45,587 nt of DNA from Acidimicrobiales bacterium (GCA_035531755.1 DATKSK010000014.1:1-45587), one strand, 5' to 3'; positions 1 through 8,009 are shown, counted from the stretch's first letter. Made by a program: numbers and translations. Notes: a model not told the origin generated them from the letters alone.

Positions 1-157
1 TCCCGCCGACCACGTCGTCGGCCTCGAGCACCATGGCGTCGCGCCCCGCCTTGGAGAGCTGGTAGGCGGCCGTGAGGCCGGCCGGCCCTGCGCCGATCAC
101 CACCACCGGCCGGTCGTCGCGCCACGCCGTCGTCTGCGTCAACTCACCCAGCTCCAC
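1..157 (-). CDS. FAD/NAD(P)-binding oxidoreductase, N-terminal fragment
   Basis: Only the first 52 codons are in the window; the rest lies beyond position 1. The translation contains the dinucleotide-binding motif VVVIGAGPAGLTAAYQLSKA followed by an acidic strand end (VLEADD) and VGG. This is the N-terminal Rossmann fingerprint of flavin amine oxidase, UDP-galactopyranose mutase and phytoene-desaturase type flavoproteins. I place the start at the GTG at 157, preceded by an AGGAAG-like ribosome site; the frame is open upstream, so the start is not certain. It lies 109 nt downstream of the SDR gene on the same strand and may share its transcript. The substrate cannot be told from this fragment. 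Confidence 0.7.
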   Translation of the reverse strand, partial: MELGELTQTTAWRDDRPVVVIGAGPAGLTAAYQLSKAGRDAMVLEADDVVGG

Positions 158-266
158 TTCGTCCGGCTTCCTGCCGTTCCGCAGGGTAGTTGCTGGGGCC
201 TTGCCACCCGCGGACGGGGTCGGGGAGTTGGCTTCTGGGGCTGGGCCTCGGGCGGGAGCGCGTGAT

Positions 267-1316
267 TCAGCTTTCCCCGGTCGAGTGCACGACCGCGGGG
301 GAGTGGCGGAAGAACTGCTCGATGTCCTGGGAGTAGGTGTACGACGGTGGAGCGTCCCCCACGCTGCGCCGGAGCCGCACGGCGCCGATGAAGCTCTCCA
401 CGGCCCCGGCGGTCGTGTAGCGGCACGAAAAGCCGGTCTTGTCGATCCGGGTGGTGTCGACGCCCCGGCCGTAGCGCAGCAGGCCCTCCAGCTCGGGCGG
501 GAATTCGATGAGCCCGAGGCGGATCAGGGGGGCGGCCGCGGTGTGCGTCCCCACGGGCGGGATGGGCAGGAGGCGGGTGCCGCAGATGGACGCCACCTCG
601 CTCCACGGCAGCTTGCCCGCCCCCGCCACGTTGTAGAGGCCCGGGACCCGGTGCCGGGTCACGTGTTCCAGGCACCGGGTGACGTCGTCCTCCTCGATGA
701 ACTGCACGAGGGGGTCGTAGCCGGCCACCGCCGGGCACAGCGGTCGCGACAGGTTGGTGCTGATCGGCGTCACGATGTCGGTGCCGAGCACGTTGGCGAA
801 GCGCAGGACCGACACCACCGTGGCCGGGTTGTCCTCGGCGAAGTCCCGCACGAAGCCCTCCACCTCGAGCAGGGAGCGTTCCACCCGCGTGCGCGCCGGC
901 GACGTGCGCGGCACCTCCTCGCGGAACCACGCCGGGTCGGTGGGGGCCGACCCGTAGACCAAGGTGGACGACTTCACCACCACCTGGCGCACCGGGGACC
1001 CGGACTGCCCCGCGGCGGCCAGGAGGTTCATGGTGCCGATCACGTTGATCTCGTGCAGGGCGCGGCCCGGCACGCGCGTCGAGTCGACCACGAGGAAGGT
1101 GTGGACGATGGTGTCCACCTGCGTCGCCCGGACGATGCGCGACAGGATCGAATAGGTCTGGTCGGCCCGGACGAACTCGGCCCGCTCGAGCGGCACCGAC
1201 GGCTCGCGCGTCCCCATGCCCAGGATCATCTCGACTTCGGGGTCAGACTCCAGGGCCTGGGCCATGCGGCCCCCCCAGAACGAGTCGAGGCCGGTGATCA
1301 GGACGCGTCGGCCCAC
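267..1316 (-). CDS. NAD-dependent epimerase/dehydratase family protein (extended SDR)
   Basis: A 349-residue extended short-chain dehydrogenase/reductase. The N terminus has a nucleotide-binding loop TGLDSFWGG right after the first strand (RVLITG). Further on are NVIGTMNLLAAA and KSSTLVYG, all typical of the NAD(P)-binding epimerase fold. The classic YxxxK catalytic pair is not evident: the equivalent helix reads TRVERSLLEVE. It may therefore be an atypical or non-redox member. The GTG at 1316 is chosen because the Rossmann strand begins two residues later and the codon lies 7 nt after the stop of the acyltransferase gene; in-frame upstream sequence overlaps that gene. It is co-directional with the PlsC-like gene, suggesting a lipid or cell-envelope role (inference). 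Confidence 0.8.
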   Translation of the reverse strand: MGRRVLITGLDSFWGGRMAQALESDPEVEMILGMGTREPSVPLERAEFVRADQTYSILSRIVRATQVDTIVHTFLVVDSTRVPGRALHEINVIGTMNLLAAAGQSGSPVRQVVVKSSTLVYGSAPTDPAWFREEVPRTSPARTRVERSLLEVEGFVRDFAEDNPATVVSVLRFANVLGTDIVTPISTNLSRPLCPAVAGYDPLVQFIEEDDVTRCLEHVTRHRVPGLYNVAGAGKLPWSEVASICGTRLLPIPPVGTHTAAAPLIRLGLIEFPPELEGLLRYGRGVDTTRIDKTGFSCRYTTAGAVESFIGAVRLRRSVGDAPPSYTYSQDIEQFFRHSPAVVHSTGES

Positions 1317-1323
1317 GCGCGTC

Positions 1324-2256
1324 TCAGCCGAACCAGACGCTGCGCCGCTCGCGCAGCATCTCGTAGATCGTCTCCTGCATGGCCGTCCGGATCTTCTCGG
1401 CCTCTTCCATGACACGGCTCTTCGAGTACCGGTCCTGGCCGCTCGGGACGTCGAAGGTGACAGGGTCGAGGACGCGGAGCTTGAACTTGGCCGGGAAGTA
1501 CAGCGCCAGCCCGAGCGGGCCGAACGCCAACATGTTGGCGGTGACCGGCACGTAGGGGACGCCGAGGACCCGGGCGAGCGAGGGCAGGCGGAAGATGATC
1601 GGCATCGACTCCTCGGCGCCCACGACGGCGATGGGGATCACCGGGACGCCGGCGCGCATGGCGATCTCGACGAAGCCGCCCCGGCCGAAACGTCGCAGCC
1701 GGTAGCGGTCCGCGTACGTCTTCGAGGGGCCCTTGGTGCCCTCGGGGAACACCAGTGCGAGCTGCCCCTGGTCGCGCAGTAGGCGCAGGGCGTTGTCCGG
1801 GTGGGCGGGCACGCCGCCGACACGGGCCCATGCGGTGCCGAACCACGGCACGCCGCGGAAGAAGAAGTCGGCCATGCCGTAGACCGGGCGGCCGAGCTCG
1901 ACCTCGATGCCGTGCATGATGACCGGGGCGTCCGAGGGGATCGCCGCCGCGTGATTGGCCACGAGGAGCGCGCCGCCGCTGCGGGGGATCTTCTCGAGGC
2001 CCTCCCACTCCACCCGGAACCAGTTGTTGTAGAGCGGGGCGAACAGCCGCCGGGCGACGTCCCGGGCGTGCTCGGAGCGGCCCCACTCGTCGACGTCGGT
2101 CAACCGGTGGCCGGGGATGGCGGCCTCGCCGGCCCTGGGGAGCGGGACGAGCGCGGCGCGCTGGCCCTGCTGCTCGCGCTGGACCGTCTCCTTGCCCGTC
2201 ACGGGGTCATGGTACCCGGGGACGCCGATCGCCCCCGCGGCGTCCGAGAGCGCCAC
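1324..2256 (-). CDS. 1-acylglycerol-3-phosphate acyltransferase-like (PlsC family)
   Basis: A 310-residue lysophospholipid acyltransferase family protein. Motif I is NHAAAIPSDA, the longer-spaced H...D form seen in one actinobacterial branch. Motif III is FPEGTKGPSK and motif IV is VPVIPIAVVGAEE, the acceptor and phosphate-binding segments of the PlsC fold. Members transfer an acyl group from acyl-CoA or acyl-ACP to a glycerolipid at the membrane; the exact acceptor is unknown here. The GTG at 2256 is preferred because all longer in-frame starts run into the upstream NlpC/P60 gene, which ends 17 nt away. The stop is 7 nt from the following SDR gene, so the three genes look like one operon. 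Confidence 0.83.
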   Translation of the reverse strand: MALSDAAGAIGVPGYHDPVTGKETVQREQQGQRAALVPLPRAGEAAIPGHRLTDVDEWGRSEHARDVARRLFAPLYNNWFRVEWEGLEKIPRSGGALLVANHAAAIPSDAPVIMHGIEVELGRPVYGMADFFFRGVPWFGTAWARVGGVPAHPDNALRLLRDQGQLALVFPEGTKGPSKTYADRYRLRRFGRGGFVEIAMRAGVPVIPIAVVGAEESMPIIFRLPSLARVLGVPYVPVTANMLAFGPLGLALYFPAKFKLRVLDPVTFDVPSGQDRYSKSRVMEEAEKIRTAMQETIYEMLRERRSVWFG

Positions 2257-2273
2257 CGGCGCGCCACGCGGGC

Positions 2274-3539
2274 CTACGGCCGGCCGGCGCCCACCAGGCC
2301 CTCGTACCAGACCGGGTCGAATTCCACCACGGTCCCGGTGTGGGCCGCCTGGATGATGGTGGCGGCCCCGTAGGCGCCCGTCCCCACGTACATGACCACG
2401 TGGTCGATGCCCGATCCGTCGAGGTCGTAGAAGAGGAGGTCCCCCGGGTGGACCTGGGCGAGCGGGATGTGGGTCGTCTCGTCGTACTGGATCGCCGCGG
2501 AGTGCACCATGTCCACGCCGGCCGCGTGCCAGGCGAGCATGGTCAGGCCCGAGCAGTCGAGGCCGCCGCCGTCCGCCCCGCCCCACAGGTAGGGCACACC
2601 GAGGAACGTGCGCGCCTCGGCCAGGGCCACGGCGCCGGGCCCGGTGGCCGCCTGGGGCGCGCCCGTCCCGACGACACCGGTGACGCCGGCGCTGGCCGCC
2701 GCCTGGTTGGCCGCGTCGGTGGCCTGGGCCGCCGCCGCCGAGCCGCCGTCGAGCGTCTGGGCGACCTGCGCCGCCTGGGCCGCCTGCTCGGCCGCCTGCT
2801 GCCTGGCGGCTTGACTGGCCGCCGCCGCGGCTGCGACCGCCGCCGCGGCCGCCTGCGCGGCGGCGCGCTGGGCCACGAGCCGCGCCAGGGTGCCCTTCAC
2901 CTGGGTCAGCGTCGCTTCGGAGGCGGCGTCGGCGGCCTGGGCGGCGTGTTGCGCCCGCCCGACCTGGCTCGTCTGCGCGGCCGCGTCCTGTTCCTGGAGG
3001 CGAAGCGTGGACTCGGCCGCCCCGAGCTGTCGTTCGCTCGATTCCAAGCGCAGCACGGCGTCGCTCACGTTGCCGATGGCGGCGCGCTGGTACTCGTCGT
3101 GCAGTTCGGCGGTGTCCGACGTCGGAGAGAACAGCGAGCTGATGTGTCCCGTCGGCGTGTCGAACATGTAGGCGTTCACCGCGGCGACCTGTAGTTGGTG
3201 GTGCGCGGCGGCGCGCGCCGCCCTGGCGTCGGCGAGGCGTGCGTCGGTCAGCGCCAGTTGGGCCTGCACCTGCTGGAGCCGCACCGTCGCCTGGTCGTAC
3301 TGCTCCGACAACGAGGCCAGCGTCTGCTGCTGCGCGGCGACCTGGGCCTCCACCGCGTCGACCTGGGCCTGGGTGGCGCCGATGTCGGCCCCCACGGGGG
3401 TGCTCGTGCGCCCCGCCGCGGCCGCCGGCACGGCCGCGTCGATGCCCGCGACGACGACGGCCCCCACCACCGCGGCGCGCAGCCGGGAGGCGGTGACCTG
3501 GGTCCGGGCGCGACGGAACAGGCCAGTCACAAATGCCAC
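2274..3539 (-). CDS. Secreted coiled-coil NlpC/P60 peptidoglycan endopeptidase
   Basis: A 421-residue exported cell-wall hydrolase. A signal sequence (basic FRRAR, then a hydrophobic Ala/Val run ending near residue 42) precedes a long Ala/Gln-rich coiled coil. A C-terminal NlpC/P60 domain fills about the last 110 residues. Catalytic residues visible are the Cys of LDCSGLTM, the His of DHVVMYVG and a third polar residue, the His of QAAHTG. Such RipA-like proteins cut the stem peptide of peptidoglycan during cell separation. The GTG at 3539 is chosen because a TACTGT hexamer lies 7 nt upstream, consistent with a leaderless transcript; a GTG at 3530 is the alternative. A paralogue with the same ending (GLVGAGRP) lies at 10.8-11.9 kb. 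Confidence 0.87.
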   Translation of the reverse strand: MAFVTGLFRRARTQVTASRLRAAVVGAVVVAGIDAAVPAAAAGRTSTPVGADIGATQAQVDAVEAQVAAQQQTLASLSEQYDQATVRLQQVQAQLALTDARLADARAARAAAHHQLQVAAVNAYMFDTPTGHISSLFSPTSDTAELHDEYQRAAIGNVSDAVLRLESSERQLGAAESTLRLQEQDAAAQTSQVGRAQHAAQAADAASEATLTQVKGTLARLVAQRAAAQAAAAAVAAAAAASQAARQQAAEQAAQAAQVAQTLDGGSAAAAQATDAANQAAASAGVTGVVGTGAPQAATGPGAVALAEARTFLGVPYLWGGADGGGLDCSGLTMLAWHAAGVDMVHSAAIQYDETTHIPLAQVHPGDLLFYDLDGSGIDHVVMYVGTGAYGAATIIQAAHTGTVVEFDPVWYEGLVGAGRP

Positions 3540-3546
3540 TTTGTCA

Positions 3547-3552
3547 ACAGTA
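3547..3552 (-). promoter_or_regulatory. -10 element (TACTGT) of the NlpC/P60 gene
   Basis: TACTGT on the minus strand ends 7 nt before the GTG at 3539, and no Shine-Dalgarno sequence is present. This is the geometry of a leaderless actinobacterial promoter. A TTGACA found just downstream overlaps the start region and has no -10 at the right distance. Confidence 0.5.
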
Positions 3553-3589
3553 CCCAGCTCTGGGGCTGTGCGGTAGGGCCAGTGACCCA

Positions 3590-3619
3590 TTGACCAGCCT
3601 GGGGATATCCCCGTACCGT
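3590..3619 (+). promoter_or_regulatory. Promoter of the carboxylesterase gene
   Basis: A TTGACC -35 box (3590-3595) and a TACCGT -10 box (3614-3619) are separated by 18 bp. The predicted start of transcription leaves a leader of about 45 nt that carries the GGAGGT ribosome site. Confidence 0.55.
3601..3612. promoter_or_regulatory. Perfect 12-bp palindrome in the promoter spacer
   Basis: GGGGATATCCCC is a perfect inverted repeat lying entirely between the -35 and -10 boxes of the carboxylesterase promoter. That is a typical place for a repressor operator. No regulator gene is adjacent, so the binding protein is unknown. Confidence 0.45.
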
Positions 3620-3672
3620 GCCTGGGGGGCTCTGCGTTCGGGGAGGGGCTCCCGCTGTGTGGGAGGTGGACC

Positions 3673-5214
3673 GTGGAGGGCGTGGCCCGCACGACCGCCG
3701 GGGCCCTCCGAGGGGTGGAGGAGCCCGGCGTGTGGGTGTTCAAGGGCATTCCCTACGCCCGCGTCGGGGCGGCGGGTCGATGGCGCGCGGCGCACGATCC
3801 GCTGCCGTGGACCGGGACCCGGGTCGCGGACACGTGGGGCCCGATCGCACCCCAGTCGGCGCCGGTGCCGGGCTTCAGCCTTCCGGGCGACCCCACGGCA
3901 TCGGACGAGGACTGCCTCAACCTCAACGTGTGGACGCCGCGGCCCGATGGCGGCGCCCGGCCGGTGATGGTGTGGGTGCACGGAGGCGGGTTCACCACGG
4001 GCACCGGGTCCAGCGCGTTGTTCTCCGGCCGCCGTCTGGCGTCGAGGGGCGTGGTCGTCGTCACCATCAATTACCGGTTGGGCGCCCTCGGCCTGCTCGC
4101 CCATCCCGAGTTGGCCGATGACGGTGACGGCGGATGGGGGAACTGGAGCCTGCACGACCAGATCACGGCGCTTGGCTGGGTGCAGGACAACATCGGCGCC
4201 TTCGGGGGGGATCCCGCCAACGTGACGGTGTTCGGCGAGTCCGCCGGCGCCATGAGCATCGCCGGGCTGCTGGCGTCGTCAGCGGCCTCGGGCCTGTTCC
4301 ATCGCGCCGTGCTGCAGAGCGGCCCGCCGGCCACGGCCAGCGCGGCGTGGGCGATGCGACGCGCCGAGCAGCTCGCACACCATGCCGGTGTTCCCGGCGC
4401 CGTCTCGTCACTGCGCGACGTGCCGGCGGACCGGCTGGTCGAGGCGACGCAGCACCTGGCCGCACAGGCCCCGAGGGACGGCGGCCTGCCGCTCCCCCTC
4501 CTCCCCGTGGTCGACGACGGCCTCCTCGACCGCCCACCCGGCGACGTGATCACCGACGGGTACGCGGCGTGCGTCCCGCTCCTGGTCGGCACGACCCGGG
4601 ACGAGACCGCGCTGTTCACCGTGATGGACCAGTCGAACGCCGCGCTCGACGACAGCCGCGTCGGGGCGCGGCTGGTGCCATTCGTCGGGCACGGCGCGGC
4701 TCGCGACGTCGTGGCCGCGTACGCCGCGGCCCGCCGGGACCGAGGAGAGCCCGCGTGCGGGCGCGACCTGTGGACCGCGGTGACGACGGACTATGTCTTC
4801 CGGCTCCCGCTCCTGGCGCTCGCCGCCGCGCATGCCAAGTACCAGGCCAAGACGTTCTCGTACCTGTTCACCTGGGAGTCACCGTTCCTCGGGGGGGTGT
4901 TCGGCTCGTGCCACGGGCTCGAGATCCCGTTCGTGTTCGGCACCGTCGAGGACGCCCCCGTGCAGCCGTTCACCGGCTCGGGGCCCGCGGCCAGCCGGCT
5001 CTCGGAGCAGATGCAGGCCGCCTGGGTGGCCTTCGCGCGCGACGGGGACCCGTCGTGCGAGGAGGCGGGGGAGTGGCCCGCCTACGACGCCATCCGTCGT
5101 CAGACCATGGTCTTCGGGCCCGGGGGCGGGGTGGAGGACGACCCCCGCCGGGCCGAGCGGCTGGCCTGGGAGGAGGCGGGCACCGACCTCGGCGTGGGCC
5201 ACCACCACCACTGA
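3673..5214 (+). CDS. Type B carboxylesterase
   Basis: A 513-residue alpha/beta-hydrolase of the carboxylesterase/cholinesterase family, close to the usual length. Visible motifs are FKGIPYA, DEDCLNLNVW, the oxyanion loop HGGGF, the nucleophile elbow GESAGA, an acidic member near TTRDETALF and the His of SCHGLEIPFVFG. It hydrolyses carboxylic esters; the natural substrate is unknown. No signal peptide is seen, so it is probably cytoplasmic. The GTG at 3673 is preceded by GGAGGT at an ideal distance. The C terminus ends in a natural run of four His residues. Divergent from the NlpC/P60 gene, with a promoter containing a palindrome. Confidence 0.9.
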   Translation: MEGVARTTAGALRGVEEPGVWVFKGIPYARVGAAGRWRAAHDPLPWTGTRVADTWGPIAPQSAPVPGFSLPGDPTASDEDCLNLNVWTPRPDGGARPVMVWVHGGGFTTGTGSSALFSGRRLASRGVVVVTINYRLGALGLLAHPELADDGDGGWGNWSLHDQITALGWVQDNIGAFGGDPANVTVFGESAGAMSIAGLLASSAASGLFHRAVLQSGPPATASAAWAMRRAEQLAHHAGVPGAVSSLRDVPADRLVEATQHLAAQAPRDGGLPLPLLPVVDDGLLDRPPGDVITDGYAACVPLLVGTTRDETALFTVMDQSNAALDDSRVGARLVPFVGHGAARDVVAAYAAARRDRGEPACGRDLWTAVTTDYVFRLPLLALAAAHAKYQAKTFSYLFTWESPFLGGVFGSCHGLEIPFVFGTVEDAPVQPFTGSGPAASRLSEQMQAAWVAFARDGDPSCEEAGEWPAYDAIRRQTMVFGPGGGVEDDPRRAERLAWEEAGTDLGVGHHHH

Positions 5215-5295
5215 CCTGCGACCCGGGCCCTGTCACCGCACCCCGGTGGCGCCGATGGTGTCGTTCGCCGCACGCCGGCGCGACAGAATGGGGGC

Positions 5296-6609
5296 GTGAG
5301 CCGTTCTGAGCTGGGTCCCGTGCCGGCGTCGGCGGCCGGCTCGAGCGCTCCCCCGGGCACCACGCTCTCGTCGGTGACGTCCGCCGGCGACCCCGACATC
5401 GAGCTCCTCCTGCCCGGCCACGACGTCGAGGACCCCGAGGTCTCCATCGTCGTCCCGGCGGTCGACGAGGAGCTCACGATCGCCGACTTCGTGGCGTGGT
5501 GCCGCCAGGGCCTCGCCGACGCCGGCACGACGGGCGAGATCCTGATCGTCGACAGCTCGACCGACCGGACGGCGGAGCTGGCGCTCGCCGGCGGCGCCAG
5601 GGTCCTGCGCACGCCCAAACGAGGGCTGGGGCGTGCCTACATCGACGCCCTGCCCTTCATCCGGGGGCGCTACGTCGTGATGGGCGACGCCGACTGCACC
5701 TACGACTTCCGGCTCCTCGGCGGGTTCGTCGAGAAGCTCCGGCAGGGCTACGACTTCGCCATGGGGTCGCGCTGGCTCGGGAGCATCGAGCCCGGCTCCA
5801 TGCCCGCGTTGCACCGCTATCTGGGGACGCCGGTGACGACGTGGATCCTCAACCGGCTCTACGGCAGCCAGTTCACCGACATCCACTGCGGGATGCGCGG
5901 CATCAGCCGCGACGCCCTCGATCGCATGGGCCTCACCTCGCAGTCCTGGGAGTACGCGTCGGAGATGGTGCTCAAGTCGGTGCGGATGAAGCTCAGAACG
6001 AGCGAGGTGCCCGTCACCTTCTACAAGGACCGGGAAGGGCGGCTCTCCCACCACAAGCGCTCCGGATGGTTCTCGCCGTTCCAGGCGGCCTGGATCAACC
6101 TCCGCGCCATGTTCATCTACCGCGCCGAGTTCTTCGCCCTGAAGCCGGGCCTGCTCTTTCTTGTCGCGGGGCTGGTCCTCACGCTGCCGCTCAGCTTCGG
6201 ATCGATCTCTGTCGGCTCGGTCACGTTGAGCCTCTACTGGATGCTCCTCGGGGTGACCCTGGCCGTACTCGGGCTGCAGAGCTTCTTCTTCGGCGTGCTC
6301 GCGCAGGTGCTCTGCGACTACACCGGGGACGCGCGCGACCGCTGGACGGGGCTCTTCCGGTACACGCCGGCGGTCATGGCGAGTGCCGTGCTCTTCCTGT
6401 TGGGCCTGGGGCTCGCCGGTGCGCTCGTCGTCAGCTACCTCAGCCACAGCTTCACGCTCCCGCCGCCCTCGGCGCTGCTGGACCACCTGGCGGTGACGGG
6501 CTCGCTGCTCATGATCATCGGGTTCTCCGGGTTCTGCTTCACGCTCCTTCTCCACGCCACGGGCGTCCGCTACGGAACGGCTCGTGCTCCCGAGGACCGG
6601 CACCGGTGA
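5296..6609 (+). CDS. Family 2 glycosyltransferase with C-terminal membrane domain
   Basis: A 437-residue protein. A GT-A domain starts near residue 48 (VSIVVPAVDEE), with the DxD-type motif MGDADCTYDF and the helix GSRWLGSIEPG. These are characteristic of dolichyl-phosphate mannose synthase-like enzymes. After about residue 270 there are several hydrophobic segments, probably four membrane helices. Such enzymes pass a sugar from a nucleotide donor to a polyprenyl-phosphate or other lipid acceptor. The start is GTG 5296, with a CAGAAT hexamer 6 nt upstream and no clear ribosome site, so it may be leaderless. The stop overlaps the start of the methyltransferase gene by 4 nt. Confidence 0.86.
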   Translation: MSRSELGPVPASAAGSSAPPGTTLSSVTSAGDPDIELLLPGHDVEDPEVSIVVPAVDEELTIADFVAWCRQGLADAGTTGEILIVDSSTDRTAELALAGGARVLRTPKRGLGRAYIDALPFIRGRYVVMGDADCTYDFRLLGGFVEKLRQGYDFAMGSRWLGSIEPGSMPALHRYLGTPVTTWILNRLYGSQFTDIHCGMRGISRDALDRMGLTSQSWEYASEMVLKSVRMKLRTSEVPVTFYKDREGRLSHHKRSGWFSPFQAAWINLRAMFIYRAEFFALKPGLLFLVAGLVLTLPLSFGSISVGSVTLSLYWMLLGVTLAVLGLQSFFFGVLAQVLCDYTGDARDRWTGLFRYTPAVMASAVLFLLGLGLAGALVVSYLSHSFTLPPPSALLDHLAVTGSLLMIIGFSGFCFTLLLHATGVRYGTARAPEDRHR

Positions 6610-7229
6610 GCCCGGCCGACGCCACGAGGTCCGAAGCCTTCGGGCAGCGCCGCGCCATGTCGCCCGCAGACCGGCTGGGCGTGTGGCTGTCGGGACGCCG
6701 GATCCGCAAAGAGGTCGGCACGTTCCGCGGGAAGGCGATCGGCGACTTCGGCTGTGGCTACCAGGCCCGGTTCGCCCGGACCGTCCTCGACGAGGTGGCG
6801 TCGGCCACGCTCATCGACGTGGCCCTGGCCGACGACCTGAAGGCCGACCCCAGAGTGCGCGCCGTCGAGGGGTCGCTCCCGGACGCGTTGGCCGACCTCG
6901 CCGACGGATCGCTCGACGTCGTCCTGTGCGTGTCGGTGCTCGAGCACCTGTGGCATCCCGACGCCGCTCTCGCCGAATTCCACCGGATCCTGGCGCCCGG
7001 GGGCACGTGCGTGGTGAACGTCCCGAGCTGGCGCGGCAAGCGGTTCCTGGAGCTGTCCGCCTTCCGTCTGGGGCTGAGCCCGCCCGAGGAGATGGACGAC
7101 CACAAGTGGTACTTCGACCCGCGCGACCTCTGGCCGCTGCTGGTGCGGGCCGGGTTCGTCCCGCACGCGGTCCGCTGCTACCGCCACAAGTTCGGGCTCA
7201 ACACGTTCGCCGCGTGCAAGAAGTCGTGA
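6606..7229 (+). CDS. Class I SAM-dependent methyltransferase
   Basis: A 207-residue methyltransferase of the Methyltransf_11 type. Motif I is IGDFGCGYQARFA, followed by an acidic strand end (LIDVALAD). The post-motif is SLDVVLCVSVLEHLWHPDAAL and a later segment is ILAPGGTCVVNVPSW. The GTG start overlaps the TGA of the glycosyltransferase (GTGA) and is preceded by GAGGA, so the two are translationally coupled. The pairing suggests a substrate made by the glycosyltransferase, such as a lipid-linked glycan, but that is inference. Longer in-frame extensions upstream are shadows of the glycosyltransferase gene. Confidence 0.83.
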   Translation: MSPADATRSEAFGQRRAMSPADRLGVWLSGRRIRKEVGTFRGKAIGDFGCGYQARFARTVLDEVASATLIDVALADDLKADPRVRAVEGSLPDALADLADGSLDVVLCVSVLEHLWHPDAALAEFHRILAPGGTCVVNVPSWRGKRFLELSAFRLGLSPPEEMDDHKWYFDPRDLWPLLVRAGFVPHAVRCYRHKFGLNTFAACKKS

Positions 7230-7293
7230 CCACCGGCCTCCGCGTCGACGGCGCCGGGGCTCCGCCGGGACGGGTCTGCACGCCACGCACCTG

Positions 7294-7367
7294 GGGGGTG
7301 TAGCCCAACCGGCAGAGGCAGGGCGCTTAAAACGTCCCCAGTGAGGGTTCGACTCCCTCCGCCCCCA
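7294..7367 (+). tRNA. tRNA-Leu (anticodon UAA), short variable arm
   Basis: A 74-nt cloverleaf can be folded by hand. The acceptor GGGGGTG pairs with CGCCCCC, with one G-U pair and discriminator A. The D arm has a 3-bp GCC/GGC stem and an 11-nt loop containing GG. The anticodon stem GGGCG/CGTCC closes loop CTTAAAA, with anticodon TAA at 7328-7330. The T arm is GAGGG/CCCTC with loop TTCGACT. CCA is not encoded. The variable loop is only 5 nt (CCAGT), whereas bacterial tRNA-Leu normally has a long class II arm. The D arm and discriminator still look leucine-like. I saw no in-frame TTA codon in the window's genes, though the check was by eye. Confidence 0.85.
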
Positions 7368-7400
7368 CGATTCGGAACCCCACGACGTCGCGGACCGTCG

Positions 7401-7862
7401 TCACCGGCAGCCCGGCTCGGTGGCGACCTTGTCGAGCGCGTCGGCGAGCGCGACGAGCTGGCGCCGGCTGAGCCGGTCCACGAAATGGCGGCGGACCTGA
7501 TCGACGTGGTCGGGGGCCACCGCCTCGAGGCGGGCGCGCCCCGCCGGCGTGAGCTCGGCGAACGAGCCGCGCCGGTCGGTGGGGCACTGGCGGCGCTCGA
7601 CCAACCCGGCGCGCACCAGGCCCTCGAGCCGGCGCGTGAGCCCGCTCGGGGACAGCAGGAGGCGCTGCGCGAGCTCGCTCATCCGCAGCCGGCCGTCCTC
7701 CTCCTCCGACAGCTGCACCAGGACGCCGTAGTCGGCGACCGAGATGCCCTGGCTCGCCTGCAGCTCGGCATCGAGCCGTCCGAGCACGCGCGAGTGCGCC
7801 CGCAGCAGCGACCGCCACGCGTGCATCTCGAGCTCGTCGAGCCAGGGTGTCGTTTCGGACAC
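7401..7862 (-). CDS. MarR family transcriptional regulator
   Basis: A 153-residue winged-helix regulator. The N-terminal helix ELEMHAWRSLLRAHSRVL is followed by the DNA-binding core (SELAQRLLLSPSGLTRRLEG recognition region) and the wing (ERRQCPTDRRGSFAELTPAG). The C-terminal helices form the dimer interface. MarR proteins usually repress their own and neighbouring genes and release DNA on binding small ligands. The GTG at 7862 has TACGCT 6 nt upstream. A TTGC/GCAA palindrome covers the -35 position, consistent with autorepression. It is convergent with the tRNA gene and divergent from the TIGR03084 gene. The ligand is unknown. Confidence 0.9.
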   Translation of the reverse strand: MSETTPWLDELEMHAWRSLLRAHSRVLGRLDAELQASQGISVADYGVLVQLSEEEDGRLRMSELAQRLLLSPSGLTRRLEGLVRAGLVERRQCPTDRRGSFAELTPAGRARLEAVAPDHVDQVRRHFVDRLSRRQLVALADALDKVATEPGCR

Positions 7863-7868
7863 AACCCC

Positions 7869-7874
7869 AGCGTA
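7869..7874 (-). promoter_or_regulatory. -10 element (TACGCT) of the marR-type gene
   Basis: TACGCT on the minus strand ends 6 nt before GTG 7862. The spacing leaves no room for a ribosome site and implies a leaderless message. Confidence 0.45.
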
Positions 7875-7889
7875 TCGGAGGACAGTTGG

Positions 7890-7901
7890 TTGCGTATGCA
7901 A
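7890..7901. promoter_or_regulatory. Probable MarR operator
   Basis: TTGCGTATGCAA has TTGC/GCAA arms and closely resembles the TTGC-type inverted repeats bound by many MarR proteins. It covers the expected -35 position of the MarR gene, 28 bp upstream of its start codon, and lies 120 bp upstream of the divergent TIGR03084 gene. Confidence 0.5.
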
Positions 7902-8009
7902 TGAGATGGGATCGGGATCCCCGCCGCCTGCCGTCGGGTCGGCGCTCGAGCGACCGGTGCCTCCCCCGACCGGCCCGGGGGCTCGTGCCCTGGTCGGGGC
8001 CGGACCCCG

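Noticed and set aside
3541-3546. TTGACA on the minus strand as a -35 box for the NlpC/P60 gene
   Set aside because: No TANNNT lies 16-19 bp downstream; a TACTGT just upstream with a 7-nt gap to the GTG explains the start better.
7294-7367. tRNA as an integration site for a mobile element
   Set aside because: No integrase, direct repeat of the tRNA 3' end or foreign-looking region is found next to it; the neighbours are ordinary genes.
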